A stretch of DNA of 37,985 nt from NCBI GenBank assembly GCA_010365215.1, contig JAAFGT010000036.1, forward strand, positions 1 through 37,985. Direction: 5' to 3'. Of the stretch, positions 17,375-26,360 are shown piece by piece; position 1 is the stretch's first letter, and every line of letters starts with the position of its first letter. This stretch comes from Acidipila sp. Lineage in GTDB: Bacteria > Acidobacteriota > Terriglobia > Acidiferrales > UBA7541. The notes beneath the pieces are model-generated. The model was not told where the DNA came from. It did no database searches and saw only the letters and a list, made by a program, of their open reading frames with translations. The position numbers and the translations under genes were made by a program.

Positions 17375-17382
17375 GAGAGTCT

Positions 17383-17718
17383 GTGAGCAAACCGTCTGAC
17401 TTGGTCCAGGGAACCCTGGACTTGCTGGTCCTGAAAATCCTGGCCTTGGAGCCATTGAACGGCTGGGCGGTCAGCCAGCGTTTGCGCCAGATATCGGGCA
17501 ACATCCTGCAAGTCAGTGACGGCTCGCTATATCCCGCGTTGCACAAACTGGAGCAGCAAGGATGGATCACCGCCGAATGGAAGCTCAGCGAAAATAATCG
17601 CCGCGCGAAGTTCTATTCCCTCACACCGCCCGGCCGCCGCCAGCTTGAGAAGGAAGGAGCCAGTTGGAACCGCCTATCCACGGCCATCTCGCGAGTGATG
17701 CGGCTCGAAGAGGTCTGA
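17383..17718 (+). CDS. PadR-family transcriptional regulator
   Basis: A 111-residue winged-helix repressor with the short PadR form: N-terminal [30 protein letters not shown] (helix 1-2), the recognition region [18 protein letters not shown] (46-63), the wing [23 protein letters not shown] and one C-terminal dimerisation helix. The GTG start follows CGAGGAGAG. It precedes the permease gene by two bases, the standard pairing of PadR with ADOP-type permeases in Acidobacteriota. A palindromic site directly upstream (17362-17374) suggests autoregulation. The inducing ligand is unknown. Confidence 0.95.
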   Translation: MSKPSDLVQGTLDLLVLKILALEPLNGWAVSQRLRQISGNILQVSDGSLYPALHKLEQQGWITAEWKLSENNRRAKFYSLTPPGRRQLEKEGASWNRLSTAISRVMRLEEV

Positions 17719-17720
17719 CT

Positions 17721-20387
17721 ATGCGCCTCCAACGCTGGTTATTCATGGTGCCACTGTGGTTGCGGTCGCTGTTTCACCGCCGCCAGCTCGACCAGGATCT
17801 CGACGATGAGTTGCAGTATCACCTAGAGCAGAAAACGCAGCAGTTCATCGACGCAGGACTCCCGGCTGACCAGGCGCGCTTTGCCGCGCTGCGCGATATG
17901 GACGGCATCGAGCAGCGTAAAGAGGAGTGCCGTGACTCCCGGCGCGTGCGCCACCTCGAACAACTGCTGCAGGACCTGCGTTATGGCGCGCGCACTCTGG
18001 CCAGAAATCCCGGCTTCGCCACCATTGCCGTACTCACCCTGGCGCTGGGGATCGGCGGCAACACGGCCATCTTCGGGCTGGTGAATACGGTGTTCTTCAG
18101 CCCGCTGCCCTTTCCCGATTCCAATCGCATTCTGCGCCTGCTCGACTCCTTTCGCGGTCCGGACGGCCAGCAACGCACTTTCGGAATGCACAGCCAGAAT
18201 TTCGCGATGATTCAGCAGGACGGCCGATTCTTCGATCAGCTCGTCGCCGTTTTCGGTGACGATGTCACCTTATCCGGCGGGGAATCGCCGAAACGGCTCA
18301 CCGCGATCTACCGCAGCGACGGCTGGTCGTCCACCCTTCACGTTTCGCCCGTGATTGGTCGTGACTTTACGCCCGAAGAAGAAAAACAGGGGGTGGCCAG
18401 CGGGGTCGCTATCATCAGCTACGCTCTCTGGCAGGGACACTTCGGCGGCGTCCCCACGATTCTCTCGAATTCCATGATTCTCGACGGGCGTCCCTACCGC
18501 GTTGTCGGCGTGCTTCCGCAGGGCTTTAATTTTCCTTACGACGGCGAAGTGTGGATCCCTTATGTCGTGGATCCGGCCAACAAGGCTCGCGACTTCGCCG
18601 TGTTCGGACATCTGCGTCCCGGCATTACCGAGGCTCAGGCGCGCAGGGGACTGGAGTCCATCACTGCGCGAATCCGTGAACAGTACCCCGAAACCGCGCC
18701 GGGCTACGCGCTGGCGTCGATCACTCTTCGCGAGAATCTGATTGATAATCAGAATGGCACGATGCTCGCCCTGCTTTCCTTGGTCGGATTTCTGCTCCTG
18801 CTCGCTTGCGTCAACGTGGCCAACCTGCTGCTCGCGCGCTCTACCGCGCGTGGAAAAGAATTTGGCATTCGCGCTGTATTGGGTGCAAGCAGAGCAAGGC
18901 AGTTTCGGCAACTGCTCACCGAAAGCCTGCTGCTGGCTTCGCTGGGCTGCGGCTTCGGGCTGCTGCTCGCGGTTTGGCTAGGCCGGTTTTCCGCGTCCCT
19001 GCTGCCGGGCAACTTTACGACGCAGCTGGGCATGTCCGCGCGCGGATTCGACGTTCGCGTGTTTGGTTTCGCGTTGCTGATTTCATTCCTCTCCGCCGTT
19101 CTGGCGGGAATCGTCCCGGCACTGAGCAGCCTGCGCAATCACCCCGAAGCCGTTTTGCGTCAAGGAGGACGCACCGGTGGTTCCGGCGGGCAGCGCAGCA
19201 GCCGGCTGATTGGCGCGTTTGTGATTGCTGAAACCGCGCTGGCGCTGGTGCTGTTGAGCGGCACGGGTCTGATGATCCGCAACTTCGATCGTCTTCAGCA
19301 TCGTGCTCTCGGCTTTGAGGCTCACCACCTGCTGATGGTGCAAATGACGCCCTCTCTCACCACCTATCCGCTCGGAGCGACCCGCGCCCGCCTGCTTGAG
19401 CGCATCCTGGAAAAAGCGCAGAGCGTGCCCGGCGTCAAATTGGCCGCCGCAACCACGGTAAACCCGCTCGGTGGTGGCAATTGGGGAGCCTCTGTAGTCA
19501 TTGAAGGCATGAACGAGGATGTGAGGAGCGCGGGGTTCAATGTGAATCATCGCCTGATTAGCCCTGAGCTGTTTCGCGCCATGGGTATTCCGCTGCTTCG
19601 CGGACGGGCATTCACCAGCTCGGACGATCAGAATGCGCAGCCGGTGGCCATTGTCAGCGAGCAGATGGCCAGCCGATTTTGGCCGCGTGAAGACGCTCTG
19701 GGAAAGCGCGTTCGCAGCGTTCGCGCCCATGAGCCGTGGCGGACCGTCGTCGGCATCGTAGGAAATGTTCGGGATGCCGGAGATCCGGGAGACCCCGTTG
19801 AGACTTGGTATCTTCCCTACGCGCAAGAGGCCGCGACCCCGGCCGCAGAAAACTTATCCTTGATGATCCGTACCCCGGGCGACCCGGCGACGATCGGCCG
19901 GGCAGTTCAGCAATCGTTGCTCCAGCTCGACCGCTCGCTAGCCACCTATAACATTTCTCCCATGGATCGTTACTATTCGCAGTCTCTCGAACGCGAACGG
20001 CTCGGCGCCGTGATCATGGTCGTCATCGGCGCCTTTGGCCTGCTTCTTGCCGCGCTGGGCGTTTATGGCGTCATGGCTTTCGCCGTGATTCAACGAACGG
20101 GCGAGATCGGTGTGCGTCTGGCGCTGGGCGCGATACGAGGAGACATCCTCTCGCTGATACTTCGGCGAGGGGTTCGGCTCACGGCGGTTGGGCTGGTCCT
20201 CGGAGCGACTGCCACCATCGTACTCAATCGCATCCTGGCCAGTTTTCTTTCCGAGGTGCGCCCCCTCGAGCTCCCCACTCTCGCGGGCGCGTCTTTGATC
20301 TTGCTGCTGGTCGCGCTGGTAGCCTGCTATCTGCCTGCACGGCGCGCTTCGCGCCTCGATCCGCTTGCCGCTTTGCGATACGAATGA
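17721..20387 (+). CDS. ADOP-family ABC transporter permease (MacB/FtsX-like, duplicated)
   Basis: An 888-residue inner-membrane protein. The start chosen is the ATG two bases after the padR stop; an upstream in-frame ATG would overlap padR. Order of domains: an N-terminal cytoplasmic helix ([27 protein letters not shown]) and the typical [34 protein letters not shown] first segment; a periplasmic MacB-type domain; a three-helix FtsX domain ([34 protein letters not shown]); then a second copy of the whole unit ending in an FtsX domain ([20 protein letters not shown]) and [10 protein letters not shown]. No ATPase is adjacent, as usual for these orphan permeases. The likely role is export or mechanotransmission; the substrate is unknown. 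Confidence 0.95.
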   Translation: MRLQRWLFMVPLWLRSLFHRRQLDQDLDDELQYHLEQKTQQFIDAGLPADQARFAALRDMDGIEQRKEECRDSRRVRHLEQLLQDLRYGARTLARNPGFATIAVLTLALGIGGNTAIFGLVNTVFFSPLPFPDSNRILRLLDSFRGPDGQQRTFGMHSQNFAMIQQDGRFFDQLVAVFGDDVTLSGGESPKRLTAIYRSDGWSSTLHVSPVIGRDFTPEEEKQGVASGVAIISYALWQGHFGGVPTILSNSMILDGRPYRVVGVLPQGFNFPYDGEVWIPYVVDPANKARDFAVFGHLRPGITEAQARRGLESITARIREQYPETAPGYALASITLRENLIDNQNGTMLALLSLVGFLLLLACVNVANLLLARSTARGKEFGIRAVLGASRARQFRQLLTESLLLASLGCGFGLLLAVWLGRFSASLLPGNFTTQLGMSARGFDVRVFGFALLISFLSAVLAGIVPALSSLRNHPEAVLRQGGRTGGSGGQRSSRLIGAFVIAETALALVLLSGTGLMIRNFDRLQHRALGFEAHHLLMVQMTPSLTTYPLGATRARLLERILEKAQSVPGVKLAAATTVNPLGGGNWGASVVIEGMNEDVRSAGFNVNHRLISPELFRAMGIPLLRGRAFTSSDDQNAQPVAIVSEQMASRFWPREDALGKRVRSVRAHEPWRTVVGIVGNVRDAGDPGDPVETWYLPYAQEAATPAAENLSLMIRTPGDPATIGRAVQQSLLQLDRSLATYNISPMDRYYSQSLERERLGAVIMVVIGAFGLLLAALGVYGVMAFAVIQRTGEIGVRLALGAIRGDILSLILRRGVRLTAVGLVLGATATIVLNRILASFLSEVRPLELPTLAGASLILLLVALVACYLPARRASRLDPLAALRYE

Positions 20388-20532
20388 CACAACATCGCGA
20401 TTGGGTCCCCGCCGAAAGCCCCCATGCTCTGCCCTGGCTAAAACGGACATTCTCACTTTGCGGCCACACAGGGAGTTCGGGGACTGTCACTTAACACGGC
20501 TGTAAGTTAAGATGTTTCAGGCAGTTAAAATC

Positions 20533-20622
20533 GGAGGAGTGGCCGAGTGGTTGAAGGCGGCGGTCTTGAAAACCGTTAGACCCGGAAGGGTCTCGGGGGT
20601 TCGAATCCCTCCTCCTCCGCCA
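20533..20622 (+). tRNA. tRNA-Ser (anticodon UGA)
   Basis: A 90-base tRNA with encoded CCA. The acceptor stem GGAGGAG (20533-20539) pairs with CTCCTCC (20612-20618), followed by discriminator G. The anticodon stem GCGGT/ACCGT encloses the loop CTTGAAA with anticodon TGA, reading UCA. A long variable arm and the T-loop TTCGAAT make it a class II tRNA. The acceptor stem has seven pairs and the anticodon is UGA rather than UCA, so this is not tRNA-Sec. Confidence 0.97.
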
Positions 20623-20925
20623 CCGTCGAAACCCACGGCGAGCAGCGAGCGCCTCCGGGCTAAATATCTTCCAAGCTAGAACCTGATTTCTCAGCTCAGT
20701 AGGCTGTGTTTTCTTACGTTGTAATCGCGCCAAGGTAGTCCTGCGGTCCCCTTCCTGTTCCGGTCTGCCGGTAAACTTTAGGTCTATTGCCGGGGCGACC
20801 GACGCCCCATATCCTTCCCCCTATAGGTCCGAAAACCACTGCAGCGCAAGGCGTGATGTGAACTAGTAACTGATTCAGTGTATTGCTGCGGCCCGATACT
20901 CTGGTCTGCGGGAAATCAAGTTAGG
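20623..20925. other. Intergenic region after tRNA-Ser
   Basis: About 300 bases before the histidine kinase. It holds a GC-rich hairpin, GGGGCG/CGCCCC with a 5-base loop, at 20792-20808. No T-tract follows, so it is not a clear terminator, and I recognise no riboswitch family. Just before the tRNA, CTTAAC/GTTAAG (20490-20511) is another short inverted repeat. No gene is supported; a leftward open frame here is the antisense of the tRNA. Confidence 0.5.
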
Positions 20926-22734
20926 ATGCAGGAACTCGGTCGGCCGGTGAACCCTACTTCTACAAATCGCGTGATGATGGCAGCCTGGACGCTCCTGCTT
21001 GGCGGCAGCGTGCTGGCTTGGGCGGTGCTTCCGCACAGCTCCGCGCTCGGGCCGCTCACCACTTATAGCGACCTCTCTCAATGCCTGGCCCCGCTGCTCG
21101 CCAATGCAGGGTTGTTGTTGAACGCGTCCTCGCCCCACTGGCGCAAGAATACATTCTGGATGCTGCTGGCGCTGGGCTGCACCATGTGGATGTTCGGGCA
21201 GTTCTGGTGGGTTTATTTCGAGCTGGTGAAGCAAGTTGCAGTGCCCAACCCGTTCGCCGGGGACGTGATCTATTTTCTACACGTCGTCCCCATGATTGCA
21301 GCGGTCACCTTGCAGCCCGACCGGCGCTTTGAGGACCGCAATCTTCGTTATGGCTTGATCGACTTCTCGCTGCTCCTGCTTTGGTGGATGTATCTCTATC
21401 TGTTCGTGGTGATTCCGTGGCAGTACGTGGCCCCGGACGAGATGATCTATGGCAACAGCTTCAATCATCTCTACCTTTTTGAAAGCCTGGTCTTGACCTT
21501 GGGATTCGGCGTGCTTTGGTGGCGGGCGAAGGGAACCTGGCGCGTGGTCTATGCTCATCTGTTCGGCGCGGCTTTGACCTATACCACCGGATCCTTTCTG
21601 ATTAACAAAGCTATCGACAACCACCACTACTATTCCGGCAGTCTCTACGACCTGCCGCTGATCGCTTCCTTCGCCTGGTATGGCACCGCCGGAGTGATCG
21701 CGTTTCAGCGCGTACCGGAGCGCGAGGAGCCCGTACAGGGCGGCGAACGGCGCGAGGAAAACCCGTGGCCTGCACGCCTGGCCATGGGAGCGGTGGTGTC
21801 GCTGCCACTATTCGCCATCTGGTCGCTGCTTTGGAGCGACGCGCCAGAAGCGGTGCGCACTTTCCGTGAAGAAATGACCCTTGGCGCGATGGTGCCGCTC
21901 AACATTCTGATTTTCTGGCGGCAGCATTTAGTGAACCGCGAGCGCATGCGGCTTTTCCGCGCTTCGCAGGAGTCGGTGGAGAACCTCAAGCGCCTGCAGA
22001 CACATTTTGTGCAGGCGGAAAAACTTTCCTCGCTCGGCCAGCTCGCCGCCGGTGCGGCTCATGAGATCAATAATCCTTTGACCGCCATCCTCGGCTATTC
22101 CGATCTGTTGCTGGGCGATGCTGCGCTGGCCGCGCGGCCGCGCAGCCTGGCAGATAAGATCCGCGCCCAGGCGCTGCGCACCAAGTCTCTGGTGAACAGC
22201 CTGCTCAGTTTTGCGCGCCAAGTGCCCGCTGAGAAAATCCTGCTGGATTTGAATCCTATTCTGCAGAGCGCCGTGCAACTCCGTTCGCTCGACCTGCGCG
22301 ATAAAAATGTGAAGATCGAAATGGATGTGGAAAGCGTGCTGCCCGGCGTGCGCGGCGATCCCAACCAGCTGCTGCAAGTTTTCTTCAACATCATCAGCAA
22401 CTCGGTGGACGCCATGGAAGAGATTGGCGGAGGCGTGCTGACCGTGCGCACCGCGCGCGTTGGCGGCAATGCGCTCATTGAATTTTCCGACAACGGCCCC
22501 GGCATTCGCGAGCCTGGCCGCGTGTTTGATCCCTTCTACACCACCAAGCCCGTGGGCAAGGGCATCGGCCTGGGGCTGAGTATTTGCTATGGCATCGTGC
22601 AGGAGCATGGCGGGCAGATCAATTGCTACAACCGCGCCGAGGGGGGCGCTACCTTCCGCGTGGAACTACCCACGCTGCCGGTAAATTTTCCTCAGCAGTC
22701 CGGCAACCTGCTCCTCACCAGCAAAGTTTCTTAG
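20926..22734 (+). CDS. Membrane-bound sensor histidine kinase
   Basis: A 602-residue kinase (start taken at ATG 20926; 20878 and 20971 are possible). The N-terminal ~330 residues are a multi-pass membrane sensor of roughly ten hydrophobic segments, e.g. MMAAWTLLLGGSVLAWAVL and LIDFSLLLLWWMYLYLFVVI, resembling other uncharacterised membrane-sensor kinases. A coiled linker leads to a HisKA domain with the phospho-acceptor H379 in GQLAAGAAHEINNPLTAI. The HATPase_c domain has the N box QVFFNIISNSVDAM, G1 FSDNGPGI, F box FDPFYTTK and G2 GKGIGLGLSI. No response regulator gene is adjacent, so it is an orphan kinase with unknown signal and partner. Confidence 0.92.
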   Translation: MQELGRPVNPTSTNRVMMAAWTLLLGGSVLAWAVLPHSSALGPLTTYSDLSQCLAPLLANAGLLLNASSPHWRKNTFWMLLALGCTMWMFGQFWWVYFELVKQVAVPNPFAGDVIYFLHVVPMIAAVTLQPDRRFEDRNLRYGLIDFSLLLLWWMYLYLFVVIPWQYVAPDEMIYGNSFNHLYLFESLVLTLGFGVLWWRAKGTWRVVYAHLFGAALTYTTGSFLINKAIDNHHYYSGSLYDLPLIASFAWYGTAGVIAFQRVPEREEPVQGGERREENPWPARLAMGAVVSLPLFAIWSLLWSDAPEAVRTFREEMTLGAMVPLNILIFWRQHLVNRERMRLFRASQESVENLKRLQTHFVQAEKLSSLGQLAAGAAHEINNPLTAILGYSDLLLGDAALAARPRSLADKIRAQALRTKSLVNSLLSFARQVPAEKILLDLNPILQSAVQLRSLDLRDKNVKIEMDVESVLPGVRGDPNQLLQVFFNIISNSVDAMEEIGGGVLTVRTARVGGNALIEFSDNGPGIREPGRVFDPFYTTKPVGKGIGLGLSICYGIVQEHGGQINCYNRAEGGATFRVELPTLPVNFPQQSGNLLLTSKVS

Positions 22735-22867
22735 ATCTTCCCTCGTCAAACTGGAACTCCTCGACGGATCAAGCTGATCAAACTTTCCTTCCGCCTTGCG
22801 CCTATTGGACGCGTGCGCTAGAGTCGCGCGATCGTGCTGCGATAATCTGATGCACCGGGGAAAAACA

Positions 22868-25147
22868 ATGAAGCGTTTTGCCACCCGCAAGCTGCTGTTA
22901 TTGCTGACTTCCGTGATGTTGTGGCAGGCTGCCACTGCTACCCAACTTCTTGCGCAGGACTGGGAACAAGTGATGGCCGCGCCTGGGGTCACTGGCTACG
23001 AAACCGCGCCGGGCGGAATCATTGACCTGCTGCACCAAAAGCTTAAGGAACAATCCCCGCAGACCGACAATCTCGGGAACATCTGGGTAACGCTCGGACA
23101 AGGCGCGCCGCATCGGCTGTTCGTCGCGCCGATGGACGTGCCTGGCTACGTGGTAAGCCGCATCACCGCCGACGGATATTTGCGCGTACAACGCTTGCCG
23201 CAGCGCTCGCCGCACGAGTCATTTGACGCCTTATGGTTCGCCCAGCCCGTGGTGATATTCACCCGCGAAGGCAAGCGCGTGCCCGGCGTTGTGGCAGCGA
23301 CTTCCGTGCACCTTCAGCCGGGACGCCGCGAAGCGCCGCACATGAATCATCCCGACGATATGTTCATCGATATCGGAGCCGCCAGCGAGAGCGAAGCTCG
23401 ACAGGCAGGAGTGGACGTGCTCGACCCGGTGGCGCTCAGTGACGAAATAAATAGAATGGGCGCGTTATCCGGTGCGCTTGCCGGGAACGGCGTGGGCGAT
23501 CGCTTCGGCGCCGTAACGCTGCTCGACCTGCTGGCCCATGTGGATGCCGCTCACCTGAAGGGAACGCTTACGGTTGCGTTTGTCACGCAGCAGTGGCTCG
23601 GCTCGCGCGGATTTGAGCGCCTGTTGAACGAGATCCACGCCGACGAGTTGGTTTATGTCGGACGATTCTGGCCGCGCCGCGGGGCCGCGGCGGAACTTCC
23701 AGCTTTAAAGGCTGCTGCGCGGGCTGTCCCAGGAAACGGAGTGCTGATTGCATCCGCGGAGCCCGAAAAACCGTTAGATGGTCTGCCCGCTGAAATCAGA
23801 CAAATGTCGGCTGAGGGAAAGCTATCCACTACGGTTGAGTATTCAGCTCCGATACCGCGCGGTGGCTACGCCAAAGCTCACGAGCTTCCCAGTCGTTTTG
23901 CCCACGTGGGAATTCCGATCGCGTGGCCGGTGACCCCGGCGGAATTCGTCATGGAGCATGACCTCGCCGATCTGCAAGAACTGCTGCGGCGATACGTGAG
24001 CGGGGCCGTGCCTGAGAGGCCCACAAGCGGCATGCCGCGCTCGCAACCAGGAAACTCGCGGTCGCGGCCGGAACAGGCGCCGCCGGTCACCATGATCGTT
24101 CAGGAATTGGTCGAGACCTACGGTGTGAGCGGGCACGAAGAAGCCGTGCGTAACAAAGTCGCGTGGCTCCTGCCGCCGTGGGCCAAGCCGGTGACCGACA
24201 AGGCGGGCAATCTGATCCTGCATCTCGGAGTAGCTGTCGGGAGCGCGCCGGCGGGCAAGCCCGTGCCGCGGATTGCTGTGGTCGCGCACATGGACGAAAT
24301 TGGATACATCGTTCGCAAAATCCGCGATGATGGCCGCCTTGAAGTTGAGGTGCTTGGCGGGGGCAACGAACAGTATTTCGCGGGTCACGCCATGCTGGTG
24401 CACAGCGCAAATGGCGATCACGCCGCGGTCATGGAGCTGCCGGCGGGCTGGGACGCCCCCAACTTTGTCTGGCCGCAGGAAGGGCCGAAGGGCGAAGCGA
24501 TCGCACCCGTTGATGCCGGCGCGCGCAGCCGCGAGGAGGCGGAAAAACTTGGCATTCGCGTCGGTGACACGATCACGATCCCGAAAAAATTCCGGCAACT
24601 GGCAGGCACGCGGGCCAACGCCCGCAGCTTTGACGACCGCAATGGCTGCGCCGCACTGATTGCGGCTGCGTGGGCGTTGGGGCCGCAGGTGAAGGGCCGC
24701 GACGTCACGCTGGTCTGGTCCACGGAAGAAGAAGTCGGTTTATTTGGCGCGAATCATTTTGCCGAGGATGCAGCGGCGGCAGGGCGCGTGCCGGATTATG
24801 TTTTCGCTGTGGATACTTTCGTAAGCGCGGATTCTCCGCTCGAGCTCGATCGCTTCGCCGGCGCACAACTGGGGAAGGGCTTCGTGGTACGCGCCATCGA
24901 CAACTCCAACATCGTGCGGCGCGACCTGGTGGCGCGCGTGGTCAGCCTGGCGCAAGTGCATGGCATTCCCGTGCAGTATGGCGTTACCGGCGGAGGAAAC
25001 GACGGTTCCGTGTTTACGCGATTCGGTTCGGTGGATGTGCCGCTGGCATGGCCGTTGCGCTACGCCCACTCGCCGGCCGAAGTGATCGACACGCGCGACC
25101 TGGAGGCGCTGGCGCGGATCGTTACGGTGATCGCGCAGAATTGGTGA
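22868..25147 (+). CDS. Exported tandem M42-type aminopeptidase, N-terminal copy degenerate
   Basis: A 759-residue secreted protein with two M42 domains in tandem; family members normally have one of about 350. A signal peptide (KLLLLLTSVMLWQAATATQLLAQ) follows an ATG preceded by GGGGAAA. The C-terminal copy (about 405-759) keeps the co-catalytic metal site and base: H474 in VVAHMDEIGY, FDDR at 588-591, E620-E622 in TEEEVGLFG, D649, and H734 in YAHSPAEV. The N-terminal copy (about 30-380) aligns with it but has P88 for the first His, VGDR for FDDR, TQQWLGSRG for TEEEVGLFG, G265 for D649, and lacks the YAH before its TPAE. Only the second copy should be active; the first may be structural or substrate-gating. 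Confidence 0.9.
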   Translation: MKRFATRKLLLLLTSVMLWQAATATQLLAQDWEQVMAAPGVTGYETAPGGIIDLLHQKLKEQSPQTDNLGNIWVTLGQGAPHRLFVAPMDVPGYVVSRITADGYLRVQRLPQRSPHESFDALWFAQPVVIFTREGKRVPGVVAATSVHLQPGRREAPHMNHPDDMFIDIGAASESEARQAGVDVLDPVALSDEINRMGALSGALAGNGVGDRFGAVTLLDLLAHVDAAHLKGTLTVAFVTQQWLGSRGFERLLNEIHADELVYVGRFWPRRGAAAELPALKAAARAVPGNGVLIASAEPEKPLDGLPAEIRQMSAEGKLSTTVEYSAPIPRGGYAKAHELPSRFAHVGIPIAWPVTPAEFVMEHDLADLQELLRRYVSGAVPERPTSGMPRSQPGNSRSRPEQAPPVTMIVQELVETYGVSGHEEAVRNKVAWLLPPWAKPVTDKAGNLILHLGVAVGSAPAGKPVPRIAVVAHMDEIGYIVRKIRDDGRLEVEVLGGGNEQYFAGHAMLVHSANGDHAAVMELPAGWDAPNFVWPQEGPKGEAIAPVDAGARSREEAEKLGIRVGDTITIPKKFRQLAGTRANARSFDDRNGCAALIAAAWALGPQVKGRDVTLVWSTEEEVGLFGANHFAEDAAAAGRVPDYVFAVDTFVSADSPLELDRFAGAQLGKGFVVRAIDNSNIVRRDLVARVVSLAQVHGIPVQYGVTGGGNDGSVFTRFGSVDVPLAWPLRYAHSPAEVIDTRDLEALARIVTVIAQNW

Positions 25148-25183
25148 GCTAGCACGGGGTTCAGCGAGGCTTGCGCAGCAGGG

Positions 25184-25492
25184 CTAATCGCCCGCGTCAA
25201 CGTAGTCGTTTATGAGCTTGAAGTCCTGCGGCGAAATTTCCGTAAAGCGTATGCCCATGTACGCTCCCGGGCTGACGTGCTGCACCACCCCGGAAATGGC
25301 GAGCTTCGTGCCCGTGCCCGGTAACTCGAAGCGCAAGCGGATGGCCTCACCCTCGCGCAAGGTGTGCGTGGTGCGGATCAGCATGCCGCCCGCGCTGATG
25401 TTGCGGGCCTCTGCCGTGTAAGCGACGTCGCCCGCCTCGCCCTCGATATGAGCGTCCATCGGAACGCGCCGGAATTTTCGTTTTTCTTCCAT
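25184..25492 (-). CDS. PilZ-domain protein
   Basis: A 102-residue single-domain PilZ protein. Both cyclic-di-GMP contacts of the family are visible: an arginine-rich KRKFRR near the N-terminus and NISAGGM, matching (D/N)xSxxG, at about 31-37. The fold's beta strands follow (AIRLRFELPGT, LAISGVVQHVSPGAYMGIRF). An in-frame GTG two codons upstream of the ATG is an alternative start. It converges with the M42 gene, with only 36 bases between stops. It is probably a c-di-GMP-dependent adaptor; the partner is not evident. Confidence 0.93.
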   Translation of the reverse strand: MEEKRKFRRVPMDAHIEGEAGDVAYTAEARNISAGGMLIRTTHTLREGEAIRLRFELPGTGTKLAISGVVQHVSPGAYMGIRFTEISPQDFKLINDYVDAGD

Positions 25493-25607
25493 GGTCACTC
25501 AAGAATTCTTACGGGGAGCCATCCTAGCATGAACTATCGGCGGCCCTGCCGCTCTACCTGAATAGAATTTCCAGCCGGTGCGGACAAAGTAAACGGCGAG
25601 AACCAAG

Positions 25608-25645
25608 CCGCTGCGGAACCAAAGCAGCGGAGGGTTTGCTATAAT
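25608..25645 (+). promoter_or_regulatory. Inverted repeat followed by a consensus -10 element
   Basis: A perfect 7-bp inverted repeat, CCGCTGC and GCAGCGG with a 9-base spacer (25608-25630), precedes TATAAT at 25640-25645. The -10 would place the transcription start within a few bases of the ATG chosen for the kinase (25656). No good -35 is visible at the right distance; the inverted repeat occupies that position, as an activator or repressor site would. Confidence 0.45.
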
Positions 25646-25655
25646 GCGCCCGGCA

Positions 25656-26327
25656 ATGAGCGGCTCCGCCACCTCTTCCCGCAAATCTCCGGCGTTTCGC
25701 CAGCCGCGCTACATCGCTCTGGAAGGGCCCATCCGCGTGGGCAAGAGCACGCTGGCGAAGATCCTGGCGGAGCGGCTGCACGCGCGGCGGATTTTTGACG
25801 TCGAAGACAATCCTTTTCTCACCGAATTCTACGAAGAAAAACCGGGGGCGGCGTTCCGCTCGCAGATGTATTTTCTGCTGGAACGCCACGCGCGGCTTCG
25901 CGAACTGCGGCCCGAAGACCGGGCCAGCGCCGTGGTGAGCGACTTCGTCTTCGAAAAGGACAAGATCTTCGCCTACATCAATCTGAACAATGAGGAGTTG
26001 CGGCTCTACGAGCGATATCACCAGCTGCTGGCGGGAAACCTTCGCGCGCCCGATCTGGTGATCTATCTGCAAGCCAGTCCCGAAGTGCTGCGGCAGAGAA
26101 TTGCCAGAAAATCGCACGCCGAGGAATCCAGCATCTCGCCGCAATATCTCGAAGCGGTGGTGCGCGCCTACGAGCATTTCTTTTTTCACTACAGCGCGTC
26201 GGATCTGCTGGTGGTGAATACTTCGGAGATCGATTTCGTCGAGCGCGACGCGGATCTGCAGCAGCTCTTGCGCCGTCTGCAGGAGCCGGTCAAGGGCACG
26301 CAATATTATCTGCCGCTGGGCAGCTAG
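25656..26327 (+). CDS. Deoxynucleoside kinase family protein
   Basis: A 223-residue P-loop kinase of the dNK/deoxyguanosine kinase family, phosphorylating deoxynucleosides for the salvage of dNTPs. The Walker A motif is GPIRVGKS (about 24-31) in the sequence RYIALEGPIRVGKSTLA. The family's lid/DRY-like segment appears as VVSDFVFEKDKIFA, and the substrate pocket as EDNPFLTEFYEE. An arginine-rich lid, LRQRIARKSHAEE, follows. An ATG four codons earlier overlaps the TATAAT and is a less likely start. It leads the rightward run with the asparaginase gene, with a gap of 33 bases. Base preference cannot be told. Confidence 0.88.
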   Translation: MSGSATSSRKSPAFRQPRYIALEGPIRVGKSTLAKILAERLHARRIFDVEDNPFLTEFYEEKPGAAFRSQMYFLLERHARLRELRPEDRASAVVSDFVFEKDKIFAYINLNNEELRLYERYHQLLAGNLRAPDLVIYLQASPEVLRQRIARKSHAEESSISPQYLEAVVRAYEHFFFHYSASDLLVVNTSEIDFVERDADLQQLLRRLQEPVKGTQYYLPLGS

Positions 26328-26360
26328 AGCGAGTGGGAATCAGGAACGGGGGGAACAGCG

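Noticed and set aside
20533-20622. tRNA as selC, given selA in the window
   Set aside because: Anticodon is UGA (reads UCA) and the acceptor stem has seven pairs; tRNA-Sec has anticodon UCA and a longer acceptor/T domain.
20491-20733. Leftward 80-codon frame containing DSNPRDPSGSNGFQDRRLQPLGHS
   Set aside because: It is the antisense translation of tRNA-Ser (20533-20622), a well-known spurious protein in databases.
20792-20808. GC-rich hairpin as riboswitch or terminator
   Set aside because: No T-tract and no recognised aptamer core; recorded only as a hairpin in the intergenic entry.
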